Shown here one piece after another: positions 1 to 5,033 of a stretch of DNA of 12,490 nt (position 1 is the stretch's first letter; every line of letters begins with the position of its first letter). The DNA comes from JBDSTZ01 sp039927975 (lineage in GTDB: Bacteria; Pseudomonadota; Gammaproteobacteria; Burkholderiales; Burkholderiaceae_D): assembly GCA_039927975.1 (NCBI GenBank), contig JBDSTZ010000587.1:1-12490 (forward strand), written 5' to 3'. Under the pieces are notes generated by a model. It saw only the letters and a program-made list of their open reading frames with translations. It was not told where the DNA came from and did no database searches. A program made the translations under genes and the position numbers.

Positions 1-477
1 GCGCGTGATGAAGGCGAGCGTGCTGGCGGCGTTGAAGGCGATGTGGCTGGGCAGCTTGCCGAGCGGGATGCGGCTGGCCAGCGTCATGTTGGCGCCGTCG
101 TACTTGTAGATGTCGACCCGGTCGAGCCGCAGCGAAGCCGAGACGAACCATTTCTGGTCGGGCGAAAAGCCGATCTGGTAGGGGTCTTGCACGTCCTTGA
201 CGCGGCGCTGGATCTGGCCGGTGACCGGGTCGAGGAAGATCAGTTCGTTGCCGACCGAGCTGGCCACGATCAGCGACTTGTTGTCGGGCGTGGACATCAG
301 GTGGTGTGGCTCCTTGCCGACGGGGAAACTGGCCGTTTCGGCATAGGTTGCCTGGTCGAGCAGCTTGACGGTGGCGTCGCGCGAATTGAGCACGACCACC
401 ACCGTGGCCTGGGCGGCGTCGGCCAGCGGCAGGAGGCAGCAAGCGGAGAAAACAAACCGGGAAAAACGACGCAACAT
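1..477 (-). CDS. Exported YVTN-type beta-propeller protein, N-terminal part (runs off the left edge)
   Basis: Reading leftward from an ATG at 477, the frame stays open for all 159 codons to the window edge. The protein begins with a typical export signal: MLRRFSRF, then a hydrophobic run, then a likely cleavage after ADAAQA near residue 24. The mature part shows repeats of the lactonase/YVTN beta-propeller kind: VVVVLNSRDATVKLLD, a GKEPHHL turn, SPDQKWFVSAS, and LGKLPSHIAFN. Each blade has the usual small-residue turn followed by 'PD.k...v'. Such proteins are periplasmic or extracellular scaffolds or lactonase-like enzymes; the exact substrate cannot be told from this part. It is transcribed divergently from the prolyl isomerase gene, with about 185 bp between them. 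The missing C-terminus lies to the left of the window. The family call is fairly sure; the function is open. Confidence 0.8.
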   Translation of the reverse strand, partial: MLRRFSRFVFSACCLLPLADAAQATVVVVLNSRDATVKLLDQATYAETASFPVGKEPHHLMSTPDNKSLIVASSVGNELIFLDPVTGQIQRRVKDVQDPYQIGFSPDQKWFVSASLRLDRVDIYKYDGANMTLASRIPLGKLPSHIAFNAASTLAFITR

Positions 478-596
478 GGCAGTGATTTCGCGTGGGATCG
501 TAAAGTATCCATTCTACGTGGAAATGCAGGGATCGCGCGGGCTTCCCCATATATTCGCCAGGGAACGACGACGCGGCACAACAGGATGGACAATGC

Positions 597-630
597 GTCA
601 ATGGCGCTTTGACACTGCTTGGCTTACAAT
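597..630 (+). promoter_or_regulatory. Possible promoter and inverted repeat upstream of the FKBP gene
   Basis: A good -10-like hexamer TACAAT lies at 625-630, 32 bp before the FKBP start codon. No matching -35 sits 16-18 bp upstream. A perfect TTGACA (609-614) is only 10 bp away, too close to pair with it as a standard sigma-70 promoter. That TTGAC forms an inverted repeat with GTCAA at 597-601 (7-bp spacer), which could be a regulator site. This is a weak call. Confidence 0.3.
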
Positions 631-662
631 CGCCCATCACATCGACCGAACAAGGAAAACCC

Positions 663-1019
663 ATGTCCACTATCACCACAGATTCCGGCCTGCAGTACGA
701 AGACACCGTCGTCGGCGAAGGCGCCGAAGCGAAGGCCGGCCAGCACGTCACCGTGCACTACACCGGCTGGCTGCGCAACGACGATGGCAGCACCGGCGCG
801 AAATTCGATTCCAGCAAGGACCGCAACGATCCGTTCGCGTTTTCGCTGGGCGGCGGCCAGGTCATCCGCGGTTGGGATGAAGGCGTGCAAGGCATGAAGA
901 TCGGCGGCACCCGTCGCCTGACGATTCCGGCCAGCCTCGGTTACGGCGCGCGCGGCGCCGGCGGCGTCATTCCACCGAACGCGACCCTGATTTTCGACGT
1001 CGAACTGCTGGCGGTTTAA
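663..1019 (+). CDS. FKBP-type peptidyl-prolyl cis-trans isomerase
   Basis: This 118-residue protein is one complete FKBP domain with no signal peptide, so it should be a cytoplasmic prolyl isomerase that speeds cis-trans rotation before proline during folding. Family landmarks are all present: VHYTGWL (31-37), the FDSS segment with F48 and D49, the GGGQVIRGWDEGVQGM stretch (V67, I68 and W71 of the binding pocket), IPASLGYG with Y94, and the closing GVIPPNATLIFDVELL (F111). The length matches single-domain bacterial FKBPs. The start at 663 follows an AAGGAA-like ribosome binding site; longer upstream readings lack one and would add non-family sequence. The acyl-CoA-binding protein gene follows after 17 bp, so the two are probably co-transcribed. 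Confidence 0.95.
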   Translation: MSTITTDSGLQYEDTVVGEGAEAKAGQHVTVHYTGWLRNDDGSTGAKFDSSKDRNDPFAFSLGGGQVIRGWDEGVQGMKIGGTRRLTIPASLGYGARGAGGVIPPNATLIFDVELLAV

Positions 1020-1036
1020 TCATCCAAGGAGGCGTC

Positions 1037-1294
1037 ATGAGTTTGCTCGAACAGTTTAATCAGGCCCAGCTTGACTCGAAGAACTTGCCCGAGCGGCCGG
1101 ACAATATGACGCTGCTGAAGATCTACGGCCTGTACAAGCAGGCGTCGAGCGGCGACGCCACCGGCGAGCGGCCGGGCTTCACCGACATGGTGGGGCGCGC
1201 CAAGTTCGACGCCTGGGACGGTCTGAAAGGCGTGAGCAAGGAAGACGCCATGCAGCAGTACGTCGACTTGATCGAGGAATTGAAGGACGAGTAG
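1037..1294 (+). CDS. Acyl-CoA-binding protein (ACBP)
   Basis: This 85-residue protein has full-length ACBP layout: a four-helix bundle that binds medium- and long-chain acyl-CoA esters in the cytoplasm and buffers or delivers them to lipid pathways. The signature IYGLYKQASSGD (29-40), ERPGF (44-48), RAKFDAWDGLKG (54-65) and AMQQYVDLIEEL carry the ligand-contacting residues known from bovine ACBP: Y30, Y33, K34, K56 and Y75. The usual Trp of the 'AKWDAW' motif is Phe57 here, a mild substitution. A strong AAGGAGG ribosome binding site sits 7-8 bp before the ATG. ACBPs are common in eukaryotes but patchy in bacteria; in beta-proteobacteria a role around PHA or fatty-acid metabolism is plausible but is inference. 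Confidence 0.95.
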   Translation: MSLLEQFNQAQLDSKNLPERPDNMTLLKIYGLYKQASSGDATGERPGFTDMVGRAKFDAWDGLKGVSKEDAMQQYVDLIEELKDE

Positions 1295-1310
1295 GCCGCG
1301 CGCGGCCCGG

Positions 1311-1336
1311 CGCGCCGTCGCCGTAGCTGCGGCGCG
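1311..1336. terminator. GC-rich hairpin between convergent genes, possible terminator
   Basis: CGCGCCG (1311-1317) pairs perfectly with CGGCGCG (1330-1336), leaving a 12-base loop. Just before it, overlapping the ACBP stop codon, is a perfect 14-bp palindrome GGCCGCGCGCGGCC (1294-1307). The hairpins lie between the ACBP gene (+) and the PHA-system gene (-), where both transcripts need to end. There is no T-run on either strand, so this is not a classical intrinsic terminator. Confidence 0.35.
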
Positions 1337-1343
1337 GGCAGGT

Positions 1344-1628
1344 TCAGGCCGGCGTGGCGAATACCTTGCGCATGTTTTCCGCCACTTTCGATTCGATCTT
1401 GGCGGCGAACATGCTCATCATGAAACCGAGTTTGATGTTCAGGGCCGCCTGCTGCGCCCGCAAGGTCAGCGCCCCTTCCACCCCGCTGCGGCCGAAGCGC
1501 AGCACATCGCCATCCCATTCACACGCCAGATCGAAGTCGCGGGCCATGCGCTCGGCCACTTTCTGCGCCGCCGCGCGCGCGCTTTCCGGCGACAGTTGAT
1601 GTTGCTGCACGAAGCTGATCTCAGCCAT
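1344..1628 (-). CDS. Putative polyhydroxyalkanoic acid system protein (PHA_gran_rgn family)
   Basis: This 94-residue protein matches the small 'polyhydroxyalkanoic acid system protein' family (TIGR02610/PF09650 type, recognised from memory). It has an N-terminal strand and helix (ISFVQQHQLSPESARAAAQKVAERMA), a beta segment (FDLACEWDGDVLRFGRSGVEGAL), and a C-terminal amphipathic helix rich in Met and Ala (KLGFMMSMFAAKIESKVAENMRKVF). The family is found near PHA synthesis or granule genes; its biochemical role is not established. A GAGG ribosome binding site lies about 9 bp before the ATG at 1628. The PHA depolymerase at 6379 in the same window supports a PHA-using host. It is convergent with the ACBP gene. 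Confidence 0.85.
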   Translation of the reverse strand: MAEISFVQQHQLSPESARAAAQKVAERMARDFDLACEWDGDVLRFGRSGVEGALTLRAQQAALNIKLGFMMSMFAAKIESKVAENMRKVFATPA

Positions 1629-1854
1629 TAAGTGTTTCCCTCAAACATATCTCTGAACAATCCGACATGATGCCAGCTGGATTGGCGAAACGCCAGTGTG
1701 GGGAGAAACACGCAGAGCGTCGTCCAGGATTAGCTGAGGGGCGGGTCGGGTAGCGTTCGTCCGTGTCGGAGATGATCAGCAGCGCGCTGCTCGCGCTCTT
1801 CGCGGCCGTGATTTGGTCGGCAACCCGGTAGGGTGAAGCTGTTGGGATTTTCCT

Positions 1855-2202
1855 TTAGTCGGTAATCGCGCGCAGCCGAGCCAGCGCATCCTCAACAACG
1901 AACTCCGGTACAGTCTCAACTCGCTTTGCCTTCCGTGCTTCCAAATCCAGCATGCGAATCTGGTTGACCAATGCAACTCCTTGGGTCTTCGTGCCCGCAC
2001 CTGACAGCGAAGCCGCGAAGCCAGCATGACGGGCGAAGTCACCGCCTTGCGTTATCGGCGCAACCAGCACGACGCCCAAAGCGTTGAATGCAGCCGCCGA
2101 CAACACCAGTGCGGGTCGCATGCCCCTCTGTTCGTGTCCTTCAGTCGGATTAAGGTTGACCATGACAATGTCGCCGCGTCCAAATTTACTGCGGCTCACC
2201 AC
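1855..2202 (-). CDS. chpB: ChpB-like toxin of the MazF/PemK endoribonuclease family
   Basis: This 115-residue protein resembles E. coli ChpB over its whole length. It carries GRGDIVMVNLNP (9-20), GHEQRGMRPALVLS (22-35), LVAPITQGGDFARHAGF (46-62) and VALVNQIRMLDLEARKAKR (76-94). R29 and T51 match the catalytic Arg and Thr of MazF, so the toxin looks intact. Such toxins cut mRNA at short sequence motifs and stop translation when the antitoxin is lost. The start is one of two adjacent GTG codons and overlaps the antitoxin's stop by 7 bp, implying translational coupling. Base composition is visibly lower in GC than the neighbours (31 of 60 bases in 1921-1980, against 38 of 60 in 3481-3540), suggesting acquisition by transfer. 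Confidence 0.93.
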   Translation of the reverse strand: MVSRSKFGRGDIVMVNLNPTEGHEQRGMRPALVLSAAAFNALGVVLVAPITQGGDFARHAGFAASLSGAGTKTQGVALVNQIRMLDLEARKAKRVETVPEFVVEDALARLRAITD

Positions 2203-2447
2203 GCTTCACGCCCCACGGGCTTCACTTGGGACCAAGCCGCCAAATCGGCAGGCTCTGGCGCGGAAAGATCGCATTGCGCCACCAAATCAGCCAACGAAAA
2301 CGATGGACGCGCAGCTTTCAGTAGCACGCCCTCAGGCTGCACATTCACGCTGAGCTTGTCTCCCAAACTCACCTTGAGAATGCCCAGCAACTCGGTAGGC
2401 AAACGCACTGCCGCGCTATTGCCCCATTTCTGAATTGATAATTCCAT
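2196..2447 (-). CDS. chpS: ChpS/MazE-type antitoxin (AbrB/SpoVT fold)
   Basis: This 83-residue protein has the same length as E. coli ChpS. The N-terminal swapped-hairpin DNA-binding domain is clear: SIQKWGNSAAVRLPTELL (4-21), then GDKLSVNVQPEGVLLKAARP. The C-terminal tail SFSLADLVAQCDL...AW..VKPVGREAW corresponds to the ChpS toxin-binding tail (SLDELLAQCDM...GDEIW). It should neutralise ChpB by direct binding and, with it, repress its own promoter. A GGAGGT ribosome binding site sits a few bases before the ATG at 2447, stronger than any site for the GTG-started toxin. This fits the need for excess antitoxin. It is first in the operon and overlaps the toxin gene. Confidence 0.93.
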   Translation of the reverse strand: MELSIQKWGNSAAVRLPTELLGILKVSLGDKLSVNVQPEGVLLKAARPSFSLADLVAQCDLSAPEPADLAAWSQVKPVGREAW

Positions 2448-2458
2448 AAGACCTCCAC

Positions 2459-2498
2459 ATGTTGATACATTGTAGATTCATGCCGAGTGCGACGTCAA
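2459..2498 (-). promoter_or_regulatory. chpSB promoter with overlapping inverted-repeat operator candidate
   Basis: On the minus strand TTGACG (2498-2493) and TACAAT (2474-2469) are separated by 18 bp, a good sigma-70 promoter about 20-25 bp upstream of the chpS start. Immediately downstream, touching the -10 box, is ATGT-N4-ACAT (2459-2470). This inverted repeat lies where a MazE/ChpS-type antitoxin could bind to autorepress. The promoter match is seen directly; the operator role is inferred. Confidence 0.6.
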
Positions 2499-2663
2499 AC
2501 CGCTTGTCCGATTTTCCACGATAAAGAAAAAAATCGCCCCGGTTGGCGTGAGCTATCCCGCCCACGCGCATTTCCATCTGGAAGCGACAGCCGCGCACGT
2601 GTGGTCCAACGCCAGCAATGTCGGGCCCTCGGCGCCACACTTGCCCCGCCGACGCGGCCGAGC

Positions 2664-2707
2664 TTGATATGCATCAATCGGTCTCAGCTTGATTAAGCGA
2701 CTATTTT
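2664..2707 (+). promoter_or_regulatory. FNR/ANR-type box and -10 element upstream of the metallopeptidase gene
   Basis: TTGAT-ATGC-ATCAA (2664-2677) is a perfect match to the consensus FNR/ANR/DNR box TTGAT-N4-ATCAA. Its centre lies at 2670.5. A -10-like TATTTT is at 2702-2707, which would put a start site near 2712-2714 and the box about 41-44 bp upstream of it. This is the classical class II activator position. AGCTTGAT occurs again at 2686-2693 (first copy 2661-2668), a direct repeat 25 bp apart that contains a second half-site. No good -35 competes, as expected for an activator-dependent promoter. Apart from this, the 290-bp stretch 2448-2737 holds the chpSB promoter and no gene I can support. 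Confidence 0.55.
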
Positions 2708-2737
2708 CGGATGGCAATTTCAAGCTCAGGAGAATGA

Positions 2738-4198
2738 ATGGAAACCCGTGGCGTCGTCCCCCTCCCCGCCGTATCCGTCAGCGAGCGCGAAGCAGCGCCG
2801 GTCAGCTTTGTCCCCACCCCGAGCGCACCCTACCGCGCCCACCGCAAGGCTGCGCAGTTGCTGAGCCAGCCGGGCCGCCCGCGCTCTAAGCTGGCCTCGC
2901 CGGTGCCGCTGCCGTTCGCCTTTGGCGCGCGCGTGCTGATGTGGAAGCAAGACCCCTCGGTCAGCGAAATCGGCACCCGCAAGGCGTTCCTGCCGGGGAT
3001 CGTGCTCGACGGCCCGCGCGACGCCCGCATCCTGTCGGGCCAGCCCGGCATCGCCGAAGTCAGTCCCAACGCCTTCGGCGACTTCGTCACCACGCCCGAC
3101 ACGCCGCAGTTCGACGCGGTCCACACCTTCGCCGTGGTGCGCCAGACCCTGACCATGTACCAGCGCGCGCTGTCGAGCGTGGGCGAGCAGATGCCGTTGC
3201 CGTGGCACTGGAACAGCAGCGTCGACACCGCGCCGCTGCAACTGTTCCCCTACGGCCTGCCGAACGTGATGAACGCGTTCTACAGCCGCACCCAGTGCTG
3301 CCTGAAGTTCGGCGACTTCGTTCCCAGCGGCCAGAGCGAGCGGGTGTTCACCTGCCGCTCGTTCGACATCGTCTCGCACGAAACCGGGCACGCCGTGCTC
3401 GACGGCCTCAAGCCCGAATGGCTCGAAGCCGACAATCCCCCGCAGACCGGCGGCCTGCACGAATCGTTCGGCGACCTGACGGCGATCTTCCTGGCCCTGT
3501 CCCAGCTCGACCAGTGCGAGGCGGTGATTGCCCAAACCAAGGCGCGGCTGCACGACAAGACCTTCCTGGCCGACATCGCCGAGCAGTTCGGCCTGGCGCT
3601 CGGCGCGCCCACCGGCCTGCGCAACGCCGACAACGATTTCACCCTCAGCGAAGCCGGCAACGAGGTGCACGCGCTGTCGCAAGTGTTCACCGGCGCCATC
3701 TACGACATCCTGGCCGACCTGTTCGCGCTCGAACGCGACCCCATGCTGCGCGACGACGCCGCCGTGCTGCACAGCGTCGGCGCCTACCTGCGCGCGCTGG
3801 TGCTGCGCGCGCTGGTGGCCGCGCCAGAGCGCGCCGCCACCTACGCCGACGTGGTCAACCAGATGCTGCGCATCGCCGCCGAGGACGCCAAGCCGGTCGC
3901 CTACCTGAACGCCATCCGCAACCGCTTCGCGGTGCGCGAAGTGGTCGAATCGCCGGTGGCGCTGACCGAGGACCACGTGGCCGGCACCGTGCTGGCGCCC
4001 GGCGTGCAGGACCCGCCCGGGGTGGTCCAGGACCGCCGCGCCTGCTGCGGCACCATGAACCTGGCCGAGTACTACAACGTGGCCCACATCCTCGACGAGG
4101 AGGCCGAGGCGCTGGCGCGCTGGTGCGCCGAACACGGCCGCAACGGTCCGCAGCCCGATGAAGGCGGCAATGGCAGCGCGGCGGCGCCGACCGCTTGA
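2738..4198 (+). CDS. M4/thermolysin-like zinc metallopeptidase without signal peptide
   Basis: This 486-residue protein has a gluzincin active site. HETGH (214-218) supplies two zinc-binding His and the catalytic Glu215. GGLHESFGDL follows with Glu242 as likely third zinc ligand and Asp246, matching the thermolysin 'GAxNEAxSD' segment. NEVHALS (308-314) offers His311 where thermolysin has its transition-state His231. Together these make an active peptidase likely. Thermolysin-family enzymes usually have a signal peptide and long propeptide. Here the N-terminus (METRGVVPLPAVSVSE) is polar and proline-rich, so the enzyme may act inside the cell or leave by another route. The ATG at 2738 is preferred over the one at 2734 because only it is properly spaced from AGGAG (2728-2732) and opens this frame. 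The C-terminus ends in a Gly/Ser/Ala tail made by the first unit of a 35-bp repeat. Substrate is unknown. Confidence 0.8.
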   Translation: METRGVVPLPAVSVSEREAAPVSFVPTPSAPYRAHRKAAQLLSQPGRPRSKLASPVPLPFAFGARVLMWKQDPSVSEIGTRKAFLPGIVLDGPRDARILSGQPGIAEVSPNAFGDFVTTPDTPQFDAVHTFAVVRQTLTMYQRALSSVGEQMPLPWHWNSSVDTAPLQLFPYGLPNVMNAFYSRTQCCLKFGDFVPSGQSERVFTCRSFDIVSHETGHAVLDGLKPEWLEADNPPQTGGLHESFGDLTAIFLALSQLDQCEAVIAQTKARLHDKTFLADIAEQFGLALGAPTGLRNADNDFTLSEAGNEVHALSQVFTGAIYDILADLFALERDPMLRDDAAVLHSVGAYLRALVLRALVAAPERAATYADVVNQMLRIAAEDAKPVAYLNAIRNRFAVREVVESPVALTEDHVAGTVLAPGVQDPPGVVQDRRACCGTMNLAEYYNVAHILDEEAEALARWCAEHGRNGPQPDEGGNGSAAAPTA

Positions 4199-4267
4199 GC
4201 GGCAGCGGCAGCGCGGCGGCGCCGAAAACGTGGGCGGCAATGGCAGCGCGGCGGCGCGGACCGGACC
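4163..4267 (+). repeat. 35-bp tandem repeat, three clear copies plus degraded ones
   Basis: Three consecutive 35-bp units begin at 4163, 4198 and 4233. They share the core GGCAGCGCGGCGGCGCCGA at 4172-4190 and 4207-4225, and with one change at 4242-4260. Further diverged copies can be seen around 4274-4292 and 4303-4330. The first unit encodes the last residues of the metallopeptidase (GGNGSAAAPTA) and its stop codon. The others lie beyond the stop. Because 35 is not a multiple of 3, the GSAAA-type peptide appears in a different frame in each copy. Confidence 0.8.
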
Positions 4268-4343
4268 AGCGAACGCGGCAATCGGGCGACGCCGGCCATG
4301 CGAACGGTAGCGCGGCGCGACGGCGCCGAGCGGGCGGGAAGCC

Positions 4344-4399
4344 GCCTCCATGCTGTGCGGAGACCGCTGCCCGGAGGCTGGCTGGGCGTGCCATTTTTT
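4344..4399 (+). terminator. Possible terminator of the metallopeptidase gene
   Basis: GCCTCC (4344-4349) pairs with GGAGGC (4373-4378), with a nested GCGG-AGA-CCGC hairpin (4357-4367) inside. A run of six T follows at 4394-4399, but about 15 bp after the stem, farther than in a standard intrinsic terminator. It is therefore a tentative call. Confidence 0.3.
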
Positions 4400-4493
4400 A
4401 CCCTCCAGCAACTGCGGGCGCCCTCCCAACCCAGCCTTTTCTGCTTAATTTTCAGGCAACATCAGCCCGCTCGACCATATTTGCTTATGTGGA

Positions 4494-4539
4494 TTGTGTA
4501 TAAGTGGGATTTGTGGGAATAAGCGAATTGCCTTAAAAT
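4494..4539 (+). promoter_or_regulatory. fdxA promoter with imperfect tandem repeat
   Basis: TTGTGG (4511-4516) and TAAAAT (4534-4539), separated by 17 bp, form a plausible sigma-70 promoter about 75 bp before the fdxA ATG. The -35 lies in the second copy of an imperfect direct repeat: TTGTGTATAAGTGGGAT (4494-4510), then TTGTGGGAATAAGCGAAT (4511-4528). A further TGTGGATTG is at 4488-4496. The repeats could be regulator sites; I cannot assign the protein. Confidence 0.5.
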
Positions 4540-4613
4540 ACAGTGCTTTGCTATGGTTGGCGGCGCCCGCGTGCCCGTCAATGCTGCAGCACCCATTCAC
4601 TGATAGGACTGTT

Positions 4614-4937
4614 ATGACCCACGTTGTCACCGAATCGTGCATCAGCTGTCGCTACACCGATTGCGTCGATGTATGCCCGGTAGATTGTTTCCGGGAAGGC
4701 CCGAATTTTCTGACGATCGATCCTGACGAGTGCATCGATTGCGCCGTCTGCGTGGCTGAATGTCCCGTCAACGCCATCTTCGCCGAGGAAGACGTGCCGT
4801 CCGACCAGCAGCAGTTCATCAAGATCAACGTCGACCTGGCGCGCAACTGGCCGTCGATCACCAAGACCAAGCCGGCCCTGCCCGACGCCGACAAGTGGAA
4901 AGACGTCAAGGACAAGCTCGACCAGCTGGTGCGCTAA
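4614..4937 (+). CDS. fdxA: FdxA-type seven-iron ferredoxin ([3Fe-4S][4Fe-4S])
   Basis: This 107-residue protein aligns throughout with Azotobacter ferredoxin I (THVVTESCISCRYTDC, CPVDCFREGPNFLTI, PDECIDCAVC, then a long C-terminal tail). By that homology, C9, C17, C21 and C50 hold a [3Fe-4S] cluster, and C40, C43, C46 and C25 a [4Fe-4S] cluster. C12 corresponds to a non-ligand cysteine of the Azotobacter protein. It is a soluble low-potential electron carrier. The start at 4614 gives the family N-terminus MTHVVTE; an upstream in-frame extension adds unrelated sequence. The ribosome binding site is weak (AGGACT). The following gene encodes a ferredoxin reductase, its probable partner, 96 bp downstream on the same strand. 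Confidence 0.95.
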   Translation: MTHVVTESCISCRYTDCVDVCPVDCFREGPNFLTIDPDECIDCAVCVAECPVNAIFAEEDVPSDQQQFIKINVDLARNWPSITKTKPALPDADKWKDVKDKLDQLVR

Positions 4938-4963
4938 GGCGCATCCGGGTCCGCCGCCTGCCC

Positions 4964-4992
4964 GCCGCCGCGCGCCCCATGGCGCCGGCGGC
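4964..4992 (+). other. Strong GC hairpin between fdxA and the reductase gene
   Basis: GCCGCCG (4964-4970) pairs with CGGCGGC (4986-4992). After a single bulged base, five further pairs close a CCAT loop (4977-4980). No T-run follows. In the 96-bp gap between two same-strand genes it could act as an mRNA stabiliser or partial attenuator that keeps ferredoxin expression above reductase expression. The structure is seen; the role is inferred. Confidence 0.4.
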
Positions 4993-5033
4993 GCGGCTCG
5001 ACCCTTCATCAAACATCAACAGGAAGTAAGCGC

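Larger units (their letters stand above)
4199..4613. other. Non-coding stretch between the metallopeptidase gene and fdxA
   Basis: About 415 bp hold no gene that I can support. The left third is the GC-rich tandem repeat and its degraded copies. The middle (4344-4399) has the possible terminator described separately. From about 4435 to 4545 the sequence becomes AT-rich and contains tandem TTGTG repeats and the fdxA promoter. Short open frames here have repeat-derived, low-complexity translations and no ribosome binding sites. Confidence 0.6.

Noticed and set aside
609..630. TTGACA and TACAAT as a standard sigma-70 promoter for the FKBP gene
   Set aside because: The spacing is only 10 bp. A sigma-54 reading of the same bases also fails, because the GG and GC elements are 14 rather than 12 bp apart.
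1772..1831. Nineteen-residue hydrophobic peptide frame (MISSALLALFAAVIWSATR)
   Set aside because: It could look like a small membrane peptide, but the only GGAG touches the ATG and no promoter is evident, so translation is doubtful.
2473..2668. Possible gene remnant downstream of the chpSB promoter (plus-strand frame reading KKIAPVGVSYPAHAHFHLEA)
   Set aside because: There is no start codon or ribosome binding site and no family I recognise; it may be chance or a decayed fragment, so it is not annotated.
2726..4429. Long open frame of 567 codons on the minus strand opposite the metallopeptidase gene
   Set aside because: Its translation is a low-complexity, Arg/Val/Gly/His-rich mirror of a high-GC gene. 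The plus-strand frame has a coherent active site and a proper ribosome binding site.
4195..4522. Short plus-strand frames through the repeat array after the metallopeptidase stop
   Set aside because: Their translations are repeat-derived Ala/Gly/Arg runs with no ribosome binding site.
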